From contig NC_020185.1 of the NCBI RefSeq assembly GCF_000315915.1, forward strand, positions 2,604,001-2,668,000: a stretch of 64,000 nt of DNA. The letters run 5' to 3'. A program made the position numbers and the translations under genes. Source of the DNA: Henningerozyma blattae CBS 6284 (Eukaryota > Ascomycota > Saccharomycetes > Saccharomycetales > Saccharomycetaceae). This document shows, in pieces, positions 12,093-20,947 of the stretch; positions within the stretch are counted from its first letter, which is position 1, and the number at the start of each line of letters is the position of its first letter. The notes beneath the pieces are model-generated. The model was not told the DNA's origin. It saw only the letters and a list, made by a program, of their open reading frames with translations, and searched no databases.

Positions 12093-12535
12093 TGCCAGAG
12101 CTGTGGCATTATGTGTCATAAGTCGTTGGTTTGTGTTAATAGCTAATAAAGCATGAATTTAGTCGTAATTGTGGCTTTATAGAACAACTAATAACAACTT
12201 AATATAATTAATAATCCAACATATATTAAGCATACGTGGCCTTACTACTAAAAACACCCAGGTAATAATATTAAGGAGGAATTAGGATGTGATAGATTCC
12301 ATTTTAACATCAGACCACCAACTCGTTGATGGTGACTCTGTCCATTTTTTGGAGTATAAATTACCACGAAAATATCCCAAAAGTTTATAACTGTTCATTG
12401 TATATATTATATATTCTCTTTCGAAAGAAGCAAGGAGATTTTTTATAATAATAATATAATAATTATTCAAACAGATTACTTAACTAAGATTTAAACTATG
12501 AGCAACAATATTTTGAGCAGTTCGACCGCTGGTCA
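12093..12535 (+). repeat. 3' LTR of the Ty remnant
   Basis: A 443-bp LTR from TGCCAGAG to GGTCA. It is diverged from copy A (2024-2454) but collinear: both contain a TTACTA(N)AAAA block, a TGTCC block followed by GTATAAATT, a GGAG block in the late third and a closing AGCAA motif. Its 3' half is almost identical to the reversed fragment at 9495-9684. The five bases after it, GTTTT, resemble the AGTTT flanking the left fragment, a possible imperfect target duplication. Confidence 0.75.
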
Positions 12536-12841
12536 GTTTTAAGATATCTGAATTCTGTTTTAGCTCTGGAAATAATTGTAGTGAACCAATGGGACCAACA
12601 CCAATTGAATTGCAGGCCTTAATTATTGTAAAAAATATAATTTATATTCAAAAACAGTAGTTAAAATAGCCGCCGATATCGATAACAAAAGTAGCAAAAT
12701 GTCCCTGAATCCTGGCAACTTGCAGGCATTTTATAGTTAGATATCTATCCAACTTAATAAGCAGATATTTTCCTGGGTTGTTTAAATATGTTTTAGCATC
12801 AGATGTATCCATAATAATTTTGTATTAGTGACAATTTTTCA

Positions 12842-13024
12842 GATAACGAGTTTGATATCGTCTCTAAGCATCTAGCTTTAAAGAAGTGGCACCAGGATAG
12901 CTTTTATGGTGCTTTAAATGGAGGTATAGTTAGGAACACTGAAGCTGAATATTGAACAGCGTCCCTCAAACAGCTGGTTACCAATAGCCTACGAATTACA
13001 CTTGTTTTAACTAAATATAATTGA
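12842..13024 (+). pseudogene. Possible C-terminal part of MULE transposase relic 1
   Basis: A broken frame encodes LALKKWHQDSFYGALNGG, then IVRNTEAEY, a stop (12953-12955), and TASLKQLVTN. The spacing of Trp, Gly, Asn-x-Glu and Leu-Lys resembles the block that follows the DDE core in MULE transposases (kW...G...N..E...lK). It is on the same strand as relic 1 and downstream of it. If correct, the Ty cluster at 9495-12535 sits inside the transposase gene. The assignment is by pattern only. Confidence 0.45.
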
Positions 13025-13515
13025 ATGATAGCTAGACTTGTATATATTTAAAACAGGACCAAATTTCTTCTTTGATTAATGCCATTAGGAAGAATATTTC
13101 AGTTCCGAAATAGGAAATTACGGAAATTGTATTAGTAGTAAAAATGACAAAAATAAAAACAAAGTTTTATATGTACTATATAATGATTATTATTAATTTA
13201 TAAGCCAATCAGATCGACCTTTTTATGAAATATCAAGGGATCAATAATAGAAAGTAGGATTCAGGTAATTGTTATTTGCATTGAGATTTTTATTTTTATT
13301 TTTATCGGGCTTTCGTTACACATTATTTCTACAAAGCTGTTAATTTAGTACTAAAATTTATGAGAAGTTAACTGCAATTTGGAATCATTTGTTTTCAATT
13401 ATTCATAATTTCTAACATCTTTACTTAATTATTACTTGTTGTTTGGCAGATATTTTAATATATTCCACTCAATTAAGTTTTTAAAATAAAAAATACGCTG
13501 TGCATCAGCATAAAT
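13025..13515. other. Intergenic upstream of SGM1
   Basis: AT-rich promoter region of SGM1. No gene or clear regulatory site was seen. Confidence 0.45.
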
Positions 13516-15957
13516 ATGTCAAGCAACAAAAAATTATCTTTGGAGGAAAGGCTATCATTAGCTGCCTCCAAAAAGAAATCGAAAAAATTAAAAAATCTAC
13601 TTAAACTTAATCCTTCAGGAATTCCCGTCGATTCAACTGCAGCTCAGATCCCCTTAGCTTCAAGCGTAACATCTTCCTCTGAACCTAATACCCAAGATCA
13701 GTCACCTGCATTATCTTCACAAGATAATCAATTTTCATCTAATGAAAATAATAACAATGAATATACACCTTTAACTAAAAAAAATAGCATAGCTCAAGAT
13801 ACAGACGATACAATAAATAACATCCATGAAATTGAGGATCTAGATTACGGAAAAAAACTAACAGATAATAGAACTGATGATTCCAAAATAGAAGGTTCCA
13901 TATCAGATTCTAATAACAATTCATATCTTTCCACAAGTAAAGATGCACATACTGGACAGTTCGTAAACGAAAACTCTAGTGAATTAACATATGCCCCCAA
14001 TTCAAATCCATTAGAAAAGCTAAGCTCTTTTGAATTATTGAAGAGCTGGCTACCAACCGATTATTTTAACTTAGATGCTACTGATATTTTAAAAATATTA
14101 GATCCTCATTTGAAGAAATTATCTGATAATTTAAAAGTTGAACTTTCCAAAAATAATGAACTAGAGGTAACTAATACCAGTTTAAGTCTAATTAAGTTAA
14201 TCAAAGAAAAAGACGAATTAATCGATAAACTAAGCCTTGATAATGAAAACCTGGCGAAAGAACAATCAAAAAATTTAAATGAGATTAAAAATCTTAAAAA
14301 AAATATTATTAATTTAGAAAATAAGAATTCCAATTTAAATGATGAGCAAAATAATTTAAATAACGATATTAGATTATTGAAACTAAAAAATGATGATCTA
14401 ACCAAGAATTTAAGAAACTTAAATGATGATTTCAAATCTTTTAATGACTTAAAACTTTCAATTGTTGAATTAAATCAGAACTTACAAGAAAAAGAAGATA
14501 TTATCAACCAATTAACCGATGATATAAAAGACCGTGATGAAAAGATTAGAATGAACACCAGTTTATTCGAAAATGAAAAAGCTTTAATTAGGGATGAAAA
14601 GGATAAAATTCGGATCACTTCACAAAACCAGATTACTACTTTAGAATCAGATTTAGAACATTTAAGAATTCAACTCGATGAACTAAGACTCTCCGAAGCC
14701 AATAGAAACAATGATAATAGTAACAGTGATATCGAGAATAGCCCCAATTTAGGTGAACATAGATTTAGCAAATCATTGCAAATCTATTCAGCAAATGAAA
14801 AGCTTTTAATTCTGCAAACTGAGTTAGAATCTAGCAAAGAAAACTGGACTACAATTGAATTAGCATTACAATCAAAAATCTCAAACTTAGAACATGCAGT
14901 AAATGATCTTAATTCACAACTTGTAATTGAAGTTGAACAAGCTAAAAAATCTAATGTAACCATTGCCGATTTAAATAAAAAACTTTCATCAAAAGAAATA
15001 GAAAATATTGATTTAATGACTACAATTACTAAACTAGAATCTCAAGTAAAAAGTTTAAACTTACTAAAGGACGATATTACAGACGACTATAAGCTTTTGC
15101 AAAAAAAATATGATATACAAAAAAGTCAATTAGAGCGTAAATCCGAACTACAGTCTAATAACTCTATATCCTCATTATCAACTTTAGAATTAATGCAAAA
15201 ACAAGATGCACAAGATAACTCGAACACAAACTTGGATGATAATTGGCTATTACCACCAAACATTTCTCAATCGAGCATAAGACAATTTGATGACAGTTTA
15301 CCATGTATCAATGAATATGCCAACAATTCAGATGATGAAAACATTAATACCGATGAGAATAGTACTCTAGAAGTATCATTAAATAATCATTCCAGTAATG
15401 ACCTAGACGATACTGAAAATGATTGTAATACCCAAAATATTCCTGATTTACCAGACTCACCAAATAGAATGCTGTTTGTTGATACAAGTGACATGCCGGA
15501 GGACGCTAGTGAATTACAGGTGAGGAGTCGTAAAGAGGCGCCATCTACTCCAGTTTCTCAATCTTTTCAATTTCGCAAACCAACTACTCAAATCCAAGCT
15601 TCAACTCAAATGAATGCTCAGATGGTTAGCAGGTTAGGAGCTGAAGTAAGAAGATTAGAGACAGAATTGGAGTCTCTAAAAGAGACTTGTACTAAACTTC
15701 AAGAAGAGAAAAGAAAAGCAAATGATGAAATACTGAAATTATTAGATGCTAATGAGAAAGTAGAGAGTATAAAAATTGAGAAATCTAGATTAGAAACTAT
15801 GTCTGATGACTTACAAAGAAAGCTAGAAACTTCATTACAACTTTTAGGTGAAAAAACAGAGCAGGTTGAAGAACTAAAGAATGACGTAGCTGATTTAAAG
15901 GAAATGCTTCACCAACAAGTTCAACAAATGGTAGAGATGCAAGAGAACAGAAGATAA
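13516..15957 (+). CDS. SGM1: Golgi coiled-coil protein Sgm1 (TMF1-like)
   Basis: Golgin that binds the Rab GTPase Ypt6 (Rab6) and helps retrograde traffic at the Golgi. The 813-residue protein begins SSNKKLSLEERLSLAASKKK, the conserved start of Sgm1. A conserved patch FELLKSWLPTDYF (about residues 173-185) precedes a long coiled coil from about 210 to 535. An acidic, Asn/Ser-rich spacer follows. The C-terminal coiled coil (about 690-813, starting MNAQMVSRLGAEVRRLE) matches the TMF-type Rab-binding end. S. cerevisiae Sgm1 is about 707 residues; the extra length here is in the spacers. In S. cerevisiae it is YJR134C, three genes from MET5, and MET5 is also in this window, which supports the call. 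Confidence 0.88.
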   Translation: MSSNKKLSLEERLSLAASKKKSKKLKNLLKLNPSGIPVDSTAAQIPLASSVTSSSEPNTQDQSPALSSQDNQFSSNENNNNEYTPLTKKNSIAQDTDDTINNIHEIEDLDYGKKLTDNRTDDSKIEGSISDSNNNSYLSTSKDAHTGQFVNENSSELTYAPNSNPLEKLSSFELLKSWLPTDYFNLDATDILKILDPHLKKLSDNLKVELSKNNELEVTNTSLSLIKLIKEKDELIDKLSLDNENLAKEQSKNLNEIKNLKKNIINLENKNSNLNDEQNNLNNDIRLLKLKNDDLTKNLRNLNDDFKSFNDLKLSIVELNQNLQEKEDIINQLTDDIKDRDEKIRMNTSLFENEKALIRDEKDKIRITSQNQITTLESDLEHLRIQLDELRLSEANRNNDNSNSDIENSPNLGEHRFSKSLQIYSANEKLLILQTELESSKENWTTIELALQSKISNLEHAVNDLNSQLVIEVEQAKKSNVTIADLNKKLSSKEIENIDLMTTITKLESQVKSLNLLKDDITDDYKLLQKKYDIQKSQLERKSELQSNNSISSLSTLELMQKQDAQDNSNTNLDDNWLLPPNISQSSIRQFDDSLPCINEYANNSDDENINTDENSTLEVSLNNHSSNDLDDTENDCNTQNIPDLPDSPNRMLFVDTSDMPEDASELQVRSRKEAPSTPVSQSFQFRKPTTQIQASTQMNAQMVSRLGAEVRRLETELESLKETCTKLQEEKRKANDEILKLLDANEKVESIKIEKSRLETMSDDLQRKLETSLQLLGEKTEQVEELKNDVADLKEMLHQQVQQMVEMQENRR

Positions 15958-16379
15958 TCACATACTAGGACCGGTTCATTTTACAATGATTTACTATCGA
16001 AGCATGCCTTGCCAATCACTTATATAGAAAATCATTATTAGAATGGTATGGAGCCATGAATACATATTATAGAACATTAAATCCAAACAATATTAATCCA
16101 CCACAATTTATCATGGTTCGTTTAACAACAACAATGTATGTTATTATTAATAAATATCTTTTTTTTTCAATTAAAATGATTAATTAGATAATAAAATAAT
16201 ATACAACTATTCAAACATATATAGATATGTATGTAAAAAATACAAGTGGTATTAGATGAGAAATAAGAAAACTGTTGAACACAATTTTTAGTATTTCTAT
16301 TTTAATTCTTCTAGGATGTGACTATAGCATCATATAATGAAAGAAATAAAATATAATTGCTAAACATAAGTAGATGTCA
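15958..16379. other. Intergenic between convergent SGM1 and UTP9
   Basis: AT-rich sequence between two 3' ends with T and TA runs. No gene was seen. Confidence 0.5.
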
Positions 16380-18191
16380 TTATTCAACATATTCTGGAGC
16401 ATCAAAAAAGGTATCACTTTCCCCATTCATGTAAACTATATCATCAGTGTTATCGTCGTTAACTGCATTAATCTTTTCAGAATCTAAAGCATTTTGACTC
16501 TCAGTTTGACCATTTGAAACAATTTGTTCCTGTTCTTCAATATTTAAATTTGCTAGCTGCTCCCTCAACATAGATTGAGTTGTCAATAATTCTAACCTAC
16601 CTTGCATACTGAGTAAAATTGGTAATGAATCAGTCGAAGGCTTTAGTGAGGATCTAATATGTTTTAAATTTTTAATATTGTGTTTATGAGACTTATAATT
16701 TTCATTAATATTTTTTAATGATAGTAACCATTTTAACCACCAGAATAGGATTTTAGAATTTTGCCAGGAATTCTTTTGAACTTCTCTTGAAATTAACTCA
16801 ATTATTTTTGCAATATTGCTTTCATTATTTAAATTTTTTATAATAAATATTTTTATTCTTGATTCTATCCAATCTTCCGATACAATTAAATTGAATGTAA
16901 CAGCATCGTCAGAATTTTCTCCTTCGAGGGAGTTTAACAACTTTTGAGATAATTCATCTTGCTCAGTTCTATTAATCTTTTTACGTTGTTTTTGTATAGA
17001 TAGATCATTAACTAATTCATCCTGTGTCTCCTCTAAAGGTAGATTATTGAGGGATTCTTTGTTAGAAATTTTATCAGATGATGTAATAATATCATCATTG
17101 GCATTGATAGTGCTTGTGCCTTTAGTAAAATCTTTAGATTGTATCATTTCAAAGTTTGGCTCATTAACGTTCAACCAAGAATATATAATACCGTCAGGTA
17201 TTTGAGCAAATTCAATGATATTATTTTTTGATATATTGTTAGAAATAATAGTGTAATCTTCATTATTTTCACTTTGTTCAATATTAATAGAAACTAAGTT
17301 ACCATCATTAGTTAATCCGATAATGAACGTATTGTCAACAATCTGGAATTTTTTTACTTGAATATCCCATGTTTTAACTAATTGTCCACTAGATACCTCA
17401 AATAAATTAATTTTATTAGCATCAGCAATAATTGTCTTTTTGCCCTCATCGTAAAGAGATGAAAATACAGGAGTAGAAACATCAATTATGGAAACAGTGG
17501 TTGGCCTTCTTTTACTAGGATCTATAATAATAACCCTAGATTCTGTCATTAAGGAAATATAAATGTTGTCATCACCTTTGCCATTAGTTGATATATTCTC
17601 ATTAATTGGTAATACCTGAAAATTTTTAATCACTTCCTTTTTGCCTTCTATCAAGTGAAAAGTTTTTAGAGGTTTTGATTGATAATAAATGAACTTTTTA
17701 ACAGTTTTATCGTCATCGAGAATCCAAATGTTTGATCCACGTGAGGCAATGTTTGAGATTTCATTTTTATTTTGAATAATATTAATAATATTTTTACCAT
17801 TTGATGAGAATACGACTATTTTACCGCCAGAAAAACAATTTATAAATACATTTTCTGGAGTAGACTCATTATTTATTTCAGAAATTGAAGTATTGGAAAT
17901 GTTCTCATCATCTTCTTGAATATTTTTTCTCTTTTTATTTTTAGATTTTGTTGAATTGTTCCGTTGCATAATATTTGTGCCAGAGCACCATGTCATTGCA
18001 ATAATATCTGTAGCAACTAAATCATTTGTCTCATAATCAATGCGACCAATTGAGCTATTGCTAACTGCATTGTTGCTAGAAGGATCTAAAGGATAGATAT
18101 CAATCGTATTTTTATGTGATGCATTGGCTTGGAAAGCAAAATGCTTGGCATCTTTAGAAAAACAAGCAACTAGATCTGAAATAGTAGACAT
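16380..18191 (-). CDS. UTP9: U3 snoRNP / t-UTP subunit Utp9
   Basis: Nucleolar protein of the t-UTP subcomplex of the small-subunit processome, needed for 18S rRNA maturation and Pol I transcription. The 603-residue length is close to S. cerevisiae Utp9 (575). Shared blocks include DLVACFSKDAKHFAFQA at the start, IDIYPLDP, IDYETND, SNGKNIINIIQNK, SKPLKTFHL and VDPSKRRPTTVSI. The N-terminal two thirds looks like a beta-propeller. The helical C-terminus (KNSWQNSKILFWWLKWLLSL) is the region that packs with other t-UTP subunits. PAC boxes in the promoter fit co-regulation with ribosome biogenesis genes. In S. cerevisiae it is next to NVJ1, as here. Confidence 0.92.
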   Translation of the reverse strand: MSTISDLVACFSKDAKHFAFQANASHKNTIDIYPLDPSSNNAVSNSSIGRIDYETNDLVATDIIAMTWCSGTNIMQRNNSTKSKNKKRKNIQEDDENISNTSISEINNESTPENVFINCFSGGKIVVFSSNGKNIINIIQNKNEISNIASRGSNIWILDDDKTVKKFIYYQSKPLKTFHLIEGKKEVIKNFQVLPINENISTNGKGDDNIYISLMTESRVIIIDPSKRRPTTVSIIDVSTPVFSSLYDEGKKTIIADANKINLFEVSSGQLVKTWDIQVKKFQIVDNTFIIGLTNDGNLVSINIEQSENNEDYTIISNNISKNNIIEFAQIPDGIIYSWLNVNEPNFEMIQSKDFTKGTSTINANDDIITSSDKISNKESLNNLPLEETQDELVNDLSIQKQRKKINRTEQDELSQKLLNSLEGENSDDAVTFNLIVSEDWIESRIKIFIIKNLNNESNIAKIIELISREVQKNSWQNSKILFWWLKWLLSLKNINENYKSHKHNIKNLKHIRSSLKPSTDSLPILLSMQGRLELLTTQSMLREQLANLNIEEQEQIVSNGQTESQNALDSEKINAVNDDNTDDIVYMNGESDTFFDAPEYVE

Positions 18192-18308
18192 GATCCTTCT
18201 TTACAATTACGTTACCACTCCTCAAGGTACTTAAAAGACTAGTCTTATAAGACAAGTGACAGTTTTTAACATAATTTCATATATTAAAATTTCTGAATTA
18301 TTTTATCC

Positions 18309-18330
18309 GATGAGCTCATCGTAAAAATTT
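18309..18330. promoter_or_regulatory. Palindromic PAC box plus RRPE-like site (UTP9)
   Basis: GATGAG immediately followed by its complement CTCATC at 18309-18320, then an AAAAATTT run at 18323-18330. PAC (GATGAG) bound by Dot6/Tod6 and RRPE (AAAAATTTT) bound by Stb3 are the standard pair in ribosome biogenesis promoters. They lie about 120 bp before the UTP9 start. Confidence 0.7.
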
Positions 18331-18390
18331 CAAAGCGAAATTTTGAGAGTTACCCGGTGTGTTAAAACCACGCAGTTCATTATTATTTCT

Positions 18391-18398
18391 GATGAGAT
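18391..18398 (+). promoter_or_regulatory. Second PAC box (UTP9)
   Basis: GATGAGAT, a full PAC match, about 200 bp upstream of the UTP9 start. Confidence 0.6.
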
Positions 18399-19050
18399 CA
18401 TCCTATAATTTATAATTTTTTACTATATGTTTCACATTTTTTTGGTGAATCTTTTCTCTTAATTTAATTATCATCTAATAATTTATAGTACCGTTTTTAA
18501 ATTTATTTATATGGTTATTTATATTATTAACAGTTTCTCAAAAGTATTGTGTATACTAGGGTATAATAGTTCATAATTAAGTTTTTATATTAAGGTATTA
18601 AAATTTTTTGAAAAGAAAGGTCATTATATGGAATTAAAAAAAAAGTAGGCCTGAAAATTACCTCCAAGAAGAACACAGAGATCTGCAGCTTAGAAACGTG
18701 CTGCTACATGCTTTCTTCAAAGATATTTTAATTTAATACATTATGTTGACAACAGAAGGCCAATAATTTGAAACGTGTAATGTATTTAAGCCAATGTAGA
18801 AAATACATATCAACCAGGCTATTCTAGTTATATTACTAGGCTTTTGTAAAAACTTGTAAGATAATTACCTAGCTTAACTTGGAATTGGCATAGAATTTTT
18901 GATAAGGAAAACTGCATTCATTAAAATGAAGACATAATAGGTACAACGAGAATCATAGTAAATATGAAGTATAATACGGGGCATGAGTGTAGAAAATTAG
19001 GAAAGAGATTAAAAAACAAAGGGGGAAATCTTAAAAATAATTACGAATGA

Positions 19051-20499
19051 CTAAACTTTTCTACTCTTCTTGTAGGAAGTTAGTTTTTGTGGGGAAAAGG
19101 TATCATATGTGAAGGGTTGAGAATAAACAGTATCATCATTGATCACTTTGCTTGGATTGGATAGTACTGTAGGGGTAACTTGGAGCTGAATTGGATTAAT
19201 TGAATAAGATGATGATCTACGCTCGTTAATTTTTAAGGAGCTTGCTATTGATGGAGAACCAGAATGCATAGATATACTTGGAGACAAGGATTTGGGGCTA
19301 TTTGCTTTATCCGAGACAATCATATTATCCTGAACTGTAGAAACTTGGTTATTTTCAAGAATTATTCCTTGATTGTTCACCTCCATTGCTTTTAGATCCT
19401 GCGTGTGTGAATTTTTAATACCGTTTTCAGCGTTAGTTTCAGCCGTATGATCTATTATACTGTTACTTGTTTCTAAATTCTTTTTTATTGATTCATCTTC
19501 ATCTATTTCAGTGGTATCACTTGAAATTGGTAAATCTTGTGAATTTTCAACATTACTTAACTCAGAATTACTTACAATCTTGGCTTCTTTATTCGTACTA
19601 TCATATTCATCTTTCATATTTTCTAGATTAATTTGGCTTTTATCTTCATGTACTAAATTTTCAATGTTGCGTTCATTTATTGAGGTATATATGTTGGTAG
19701 ATGTTTCTGTAGGGGAAAAAATTGAAGAATTTGAATTTTCACCAATATTTAGTTCTCTAATTGGAACATTCAGTTCCTCTTCAGATATATCACATTTTTT
19801 ATTATAATGCATAATTTCGTCTAAATTTTTTATTTGATTATCTATGATGCTTTCTTTAAGAAGGTAATCTTCATCATTAATAGTTTTACAATCAGATCTT
19901 TCTTCTTCTTCCTTACAATTCATTTTTATTTCATTCATCTCTTTTTCTTGCTCATCATGAATTTTTTCAGATGATTCAAATTCTACTTGTAAAACAGTAG
20001 CTTCAGTATCTGTATTGTTTTCAATATGTTCATTCATAGAGTTCGAATTGTTTTCTCCATTTTCTGAATCAGTCTCAATCAATCCTTGTTCCTCTTCTTC
20101 TACCTTCTGATAAACACCACTAACTAGACTAGCTATCAAACATAATACAACCACAAAGACATATACTCCTGTATTTAATTCAGTAAAATATTCAATGGCA
20201 GGGTCAATACCGTGCCATTCTTTCAAATCTGTAAGACCTTGTGGTAGCACTTGTATATCTGCGATATTTAATATATCAGATTCAATTTCTTGTTCTGAAA
20301 TATATTCTAATAAACTCTTCTCAGGTTGCTTGATACTCCACTGGGATGCAGGATTAATTATAGTTCCATTTTCAGTTGAAATACTAGAATGGATCCAATC
20401 GTCTGGTAGGTATCTCTTAGAAATAGTCCTAATAACTGAGAACAAAAATATAGGGGAAGTAAATGAGAATGTTGGATAAAGCACTCTATTTCTTCTCAT
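19051..20499 (-). CDS. NVJ1: Nucleus-vacuole junction protein Nvj1
   Basis: Outer nuclear membrane protein that binds vacuolar Vac8 to form nucleus-vacuole junctions, the site of piecemeal nuclear autophagy. The 482-residue protein has a hydrophobic N-terminal segment (about residues 10-28) and a transmembrane span near 107-127 (VYVFVVVLCLIASLVSGVY). Then comes a long acidic, Ser/Glu/Asn-rich tail. The last part includes PIQLQVTPT and VYSQPFTY, close to the Vac8-binding end of S. cerevisiae Nvj1 (IQVSPTK and AYSQPFRY). It is longer than the S. cerevisiae protein (321), all in the low-complexity tail. Adjacency to UTP9 is conserved (YHR195W-YHR196W). The family evolves fast, so the small motifs plus synteny carry the call. 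Confidence 0.82.
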   Translation of the reverse strand: MRRNRVLYPTFSFTSPIFLFSVIRTISKRYLPDDWIHSSISTENGTIINPASQWSIKQPEKSLLEYISEQEIESDILNIADIQVLPQGLTDLKEWHGIDPAIEYFTELNTGVYVFVVVLCLIASLVSGVYQKVEEEEQGLIETDSENGENNSNSMNEHIENNTDTEATVLQVEFESSEKIHDEQEKEMNEIKMNCKEEEERSDCKTINDEDYLLKESIIDNQIKNLDEIMHYNKKCDISEEELNVPIRELNIGENSNSSIFSPTETSTNIYTSINERNIENLVHEDKSQINLENMKDEYDSTNKEAKIVSNSELSNVENSQDLPISSDTTEIDEDESIKKNLETSNSIIDHTAETNAENGIKNSHTQDLKAMEVNNQGIILENNQVSTVQDNMIVSDKANSPKSLSPSISMHSGSPSIASSLKINERRSSSYSINPIQLQVTPTVLSNPSKVINDDTVYSQPFTYDTFSPQKLTSYKKSRKV

Positions 20500-20947
20500 T
20501 TTTGGTAGTTGGCTATTACAGTTGGAAGATTAGTACTAATCAAGTTAATAATTATTAATATTATAATTTCAATTGAGATATCCTTAAATTTCTCTTAAGG
20601 GTTCGCACTAGAAAACAATTTAATGATTAAAAAATGGTTAAGGATATTAACAGTAAAGTTACAATGTCTATGATATTTAATAATATCTTTTAGATTTATA
20701 GAAATTTTAATCTCTTTTTAAAAGGTATATAGTTCAGCACTCATTTACTTTATCACATTGTTTTTCCACTTTCAATTTAATGCATTATCTTTTTTCCTAA
20801 ACCTAATTAGCTCATCGTGAAAATTACTCAACCTAAATTCGAAAATACAAAATAGAAGGGAAGTACACCAGAATTGATTACTTTTTTAAAAAAAAAATAT
20901 AAAAAAACAAGAAAAAAATTAACTTAAATTTGTGATTTATAATCGCA
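20500..20947. other. Divergent promoter region NVJ1/PEX14
   Basis: A 448-bp region between two genes read outward. It contains the PAC/RRPE pair listed separately, and an A-rich tract just before PEX14. Confidence 0.55.
20811..20825. promoter_or_regulatory. PAC plus RRPE-type pair upstream of PEX14
   Basis: CTCATCG (complement of PAC) is followed at once by TGAAAATT, the RRPE core. The pair is 123 bp before the PEX14 start and about 310 bp before NVJ1. It is a ribosome biogenesis signature in front of genes that do not belong to that regulon. Confidence 0.55.

Larger units (their letters stand above)
10058..12535 (+). mobile_element. Decayed Ty1/copia retrotransposon with 3' LTR
   Basis: Remnant of one Ty element. 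Its left edge, 10058-10086, is a 29-bp copy of the LTR start (TGTCAGGGCTGTGGCATTAT; 12093 reads TGCCAGAGCTGTGGCATTAT), and then the sequence jumps straight into integrase coding sequence. Most of the 5' LTR, gag, protease and N-terminal integrase is therefore deleted. A pol pseudogene, a polypurine tract and a full-length 3' LTR follow. The order pol, ATAGGCGGTA, TG of the LTR is the arrangement seen in Ty1. The element cannot be autonomous. Confidence 0.88.
18192..19050. other. Intergenic: UTP9 promoter and NVJ1 3' flank
   Basis: The part near UTP9 carries the PAC and RRPE-like sites listed separately. The rest, toward NVJ1, is AT-rich with no gene seen. Confidence 0.5.

Noticed and set aside
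9496..12534. The 189-bp inverted repeats read as terminal inverted repeats of a DNA transposon with a 6-bp AGTTTT duplication
   Set aside because: The right arm is the 3' half of a full LTR collinear with the solo LTR at 2024-2454, and the ends are TG/CA-type. Two opposed LTR pieces explain it better.
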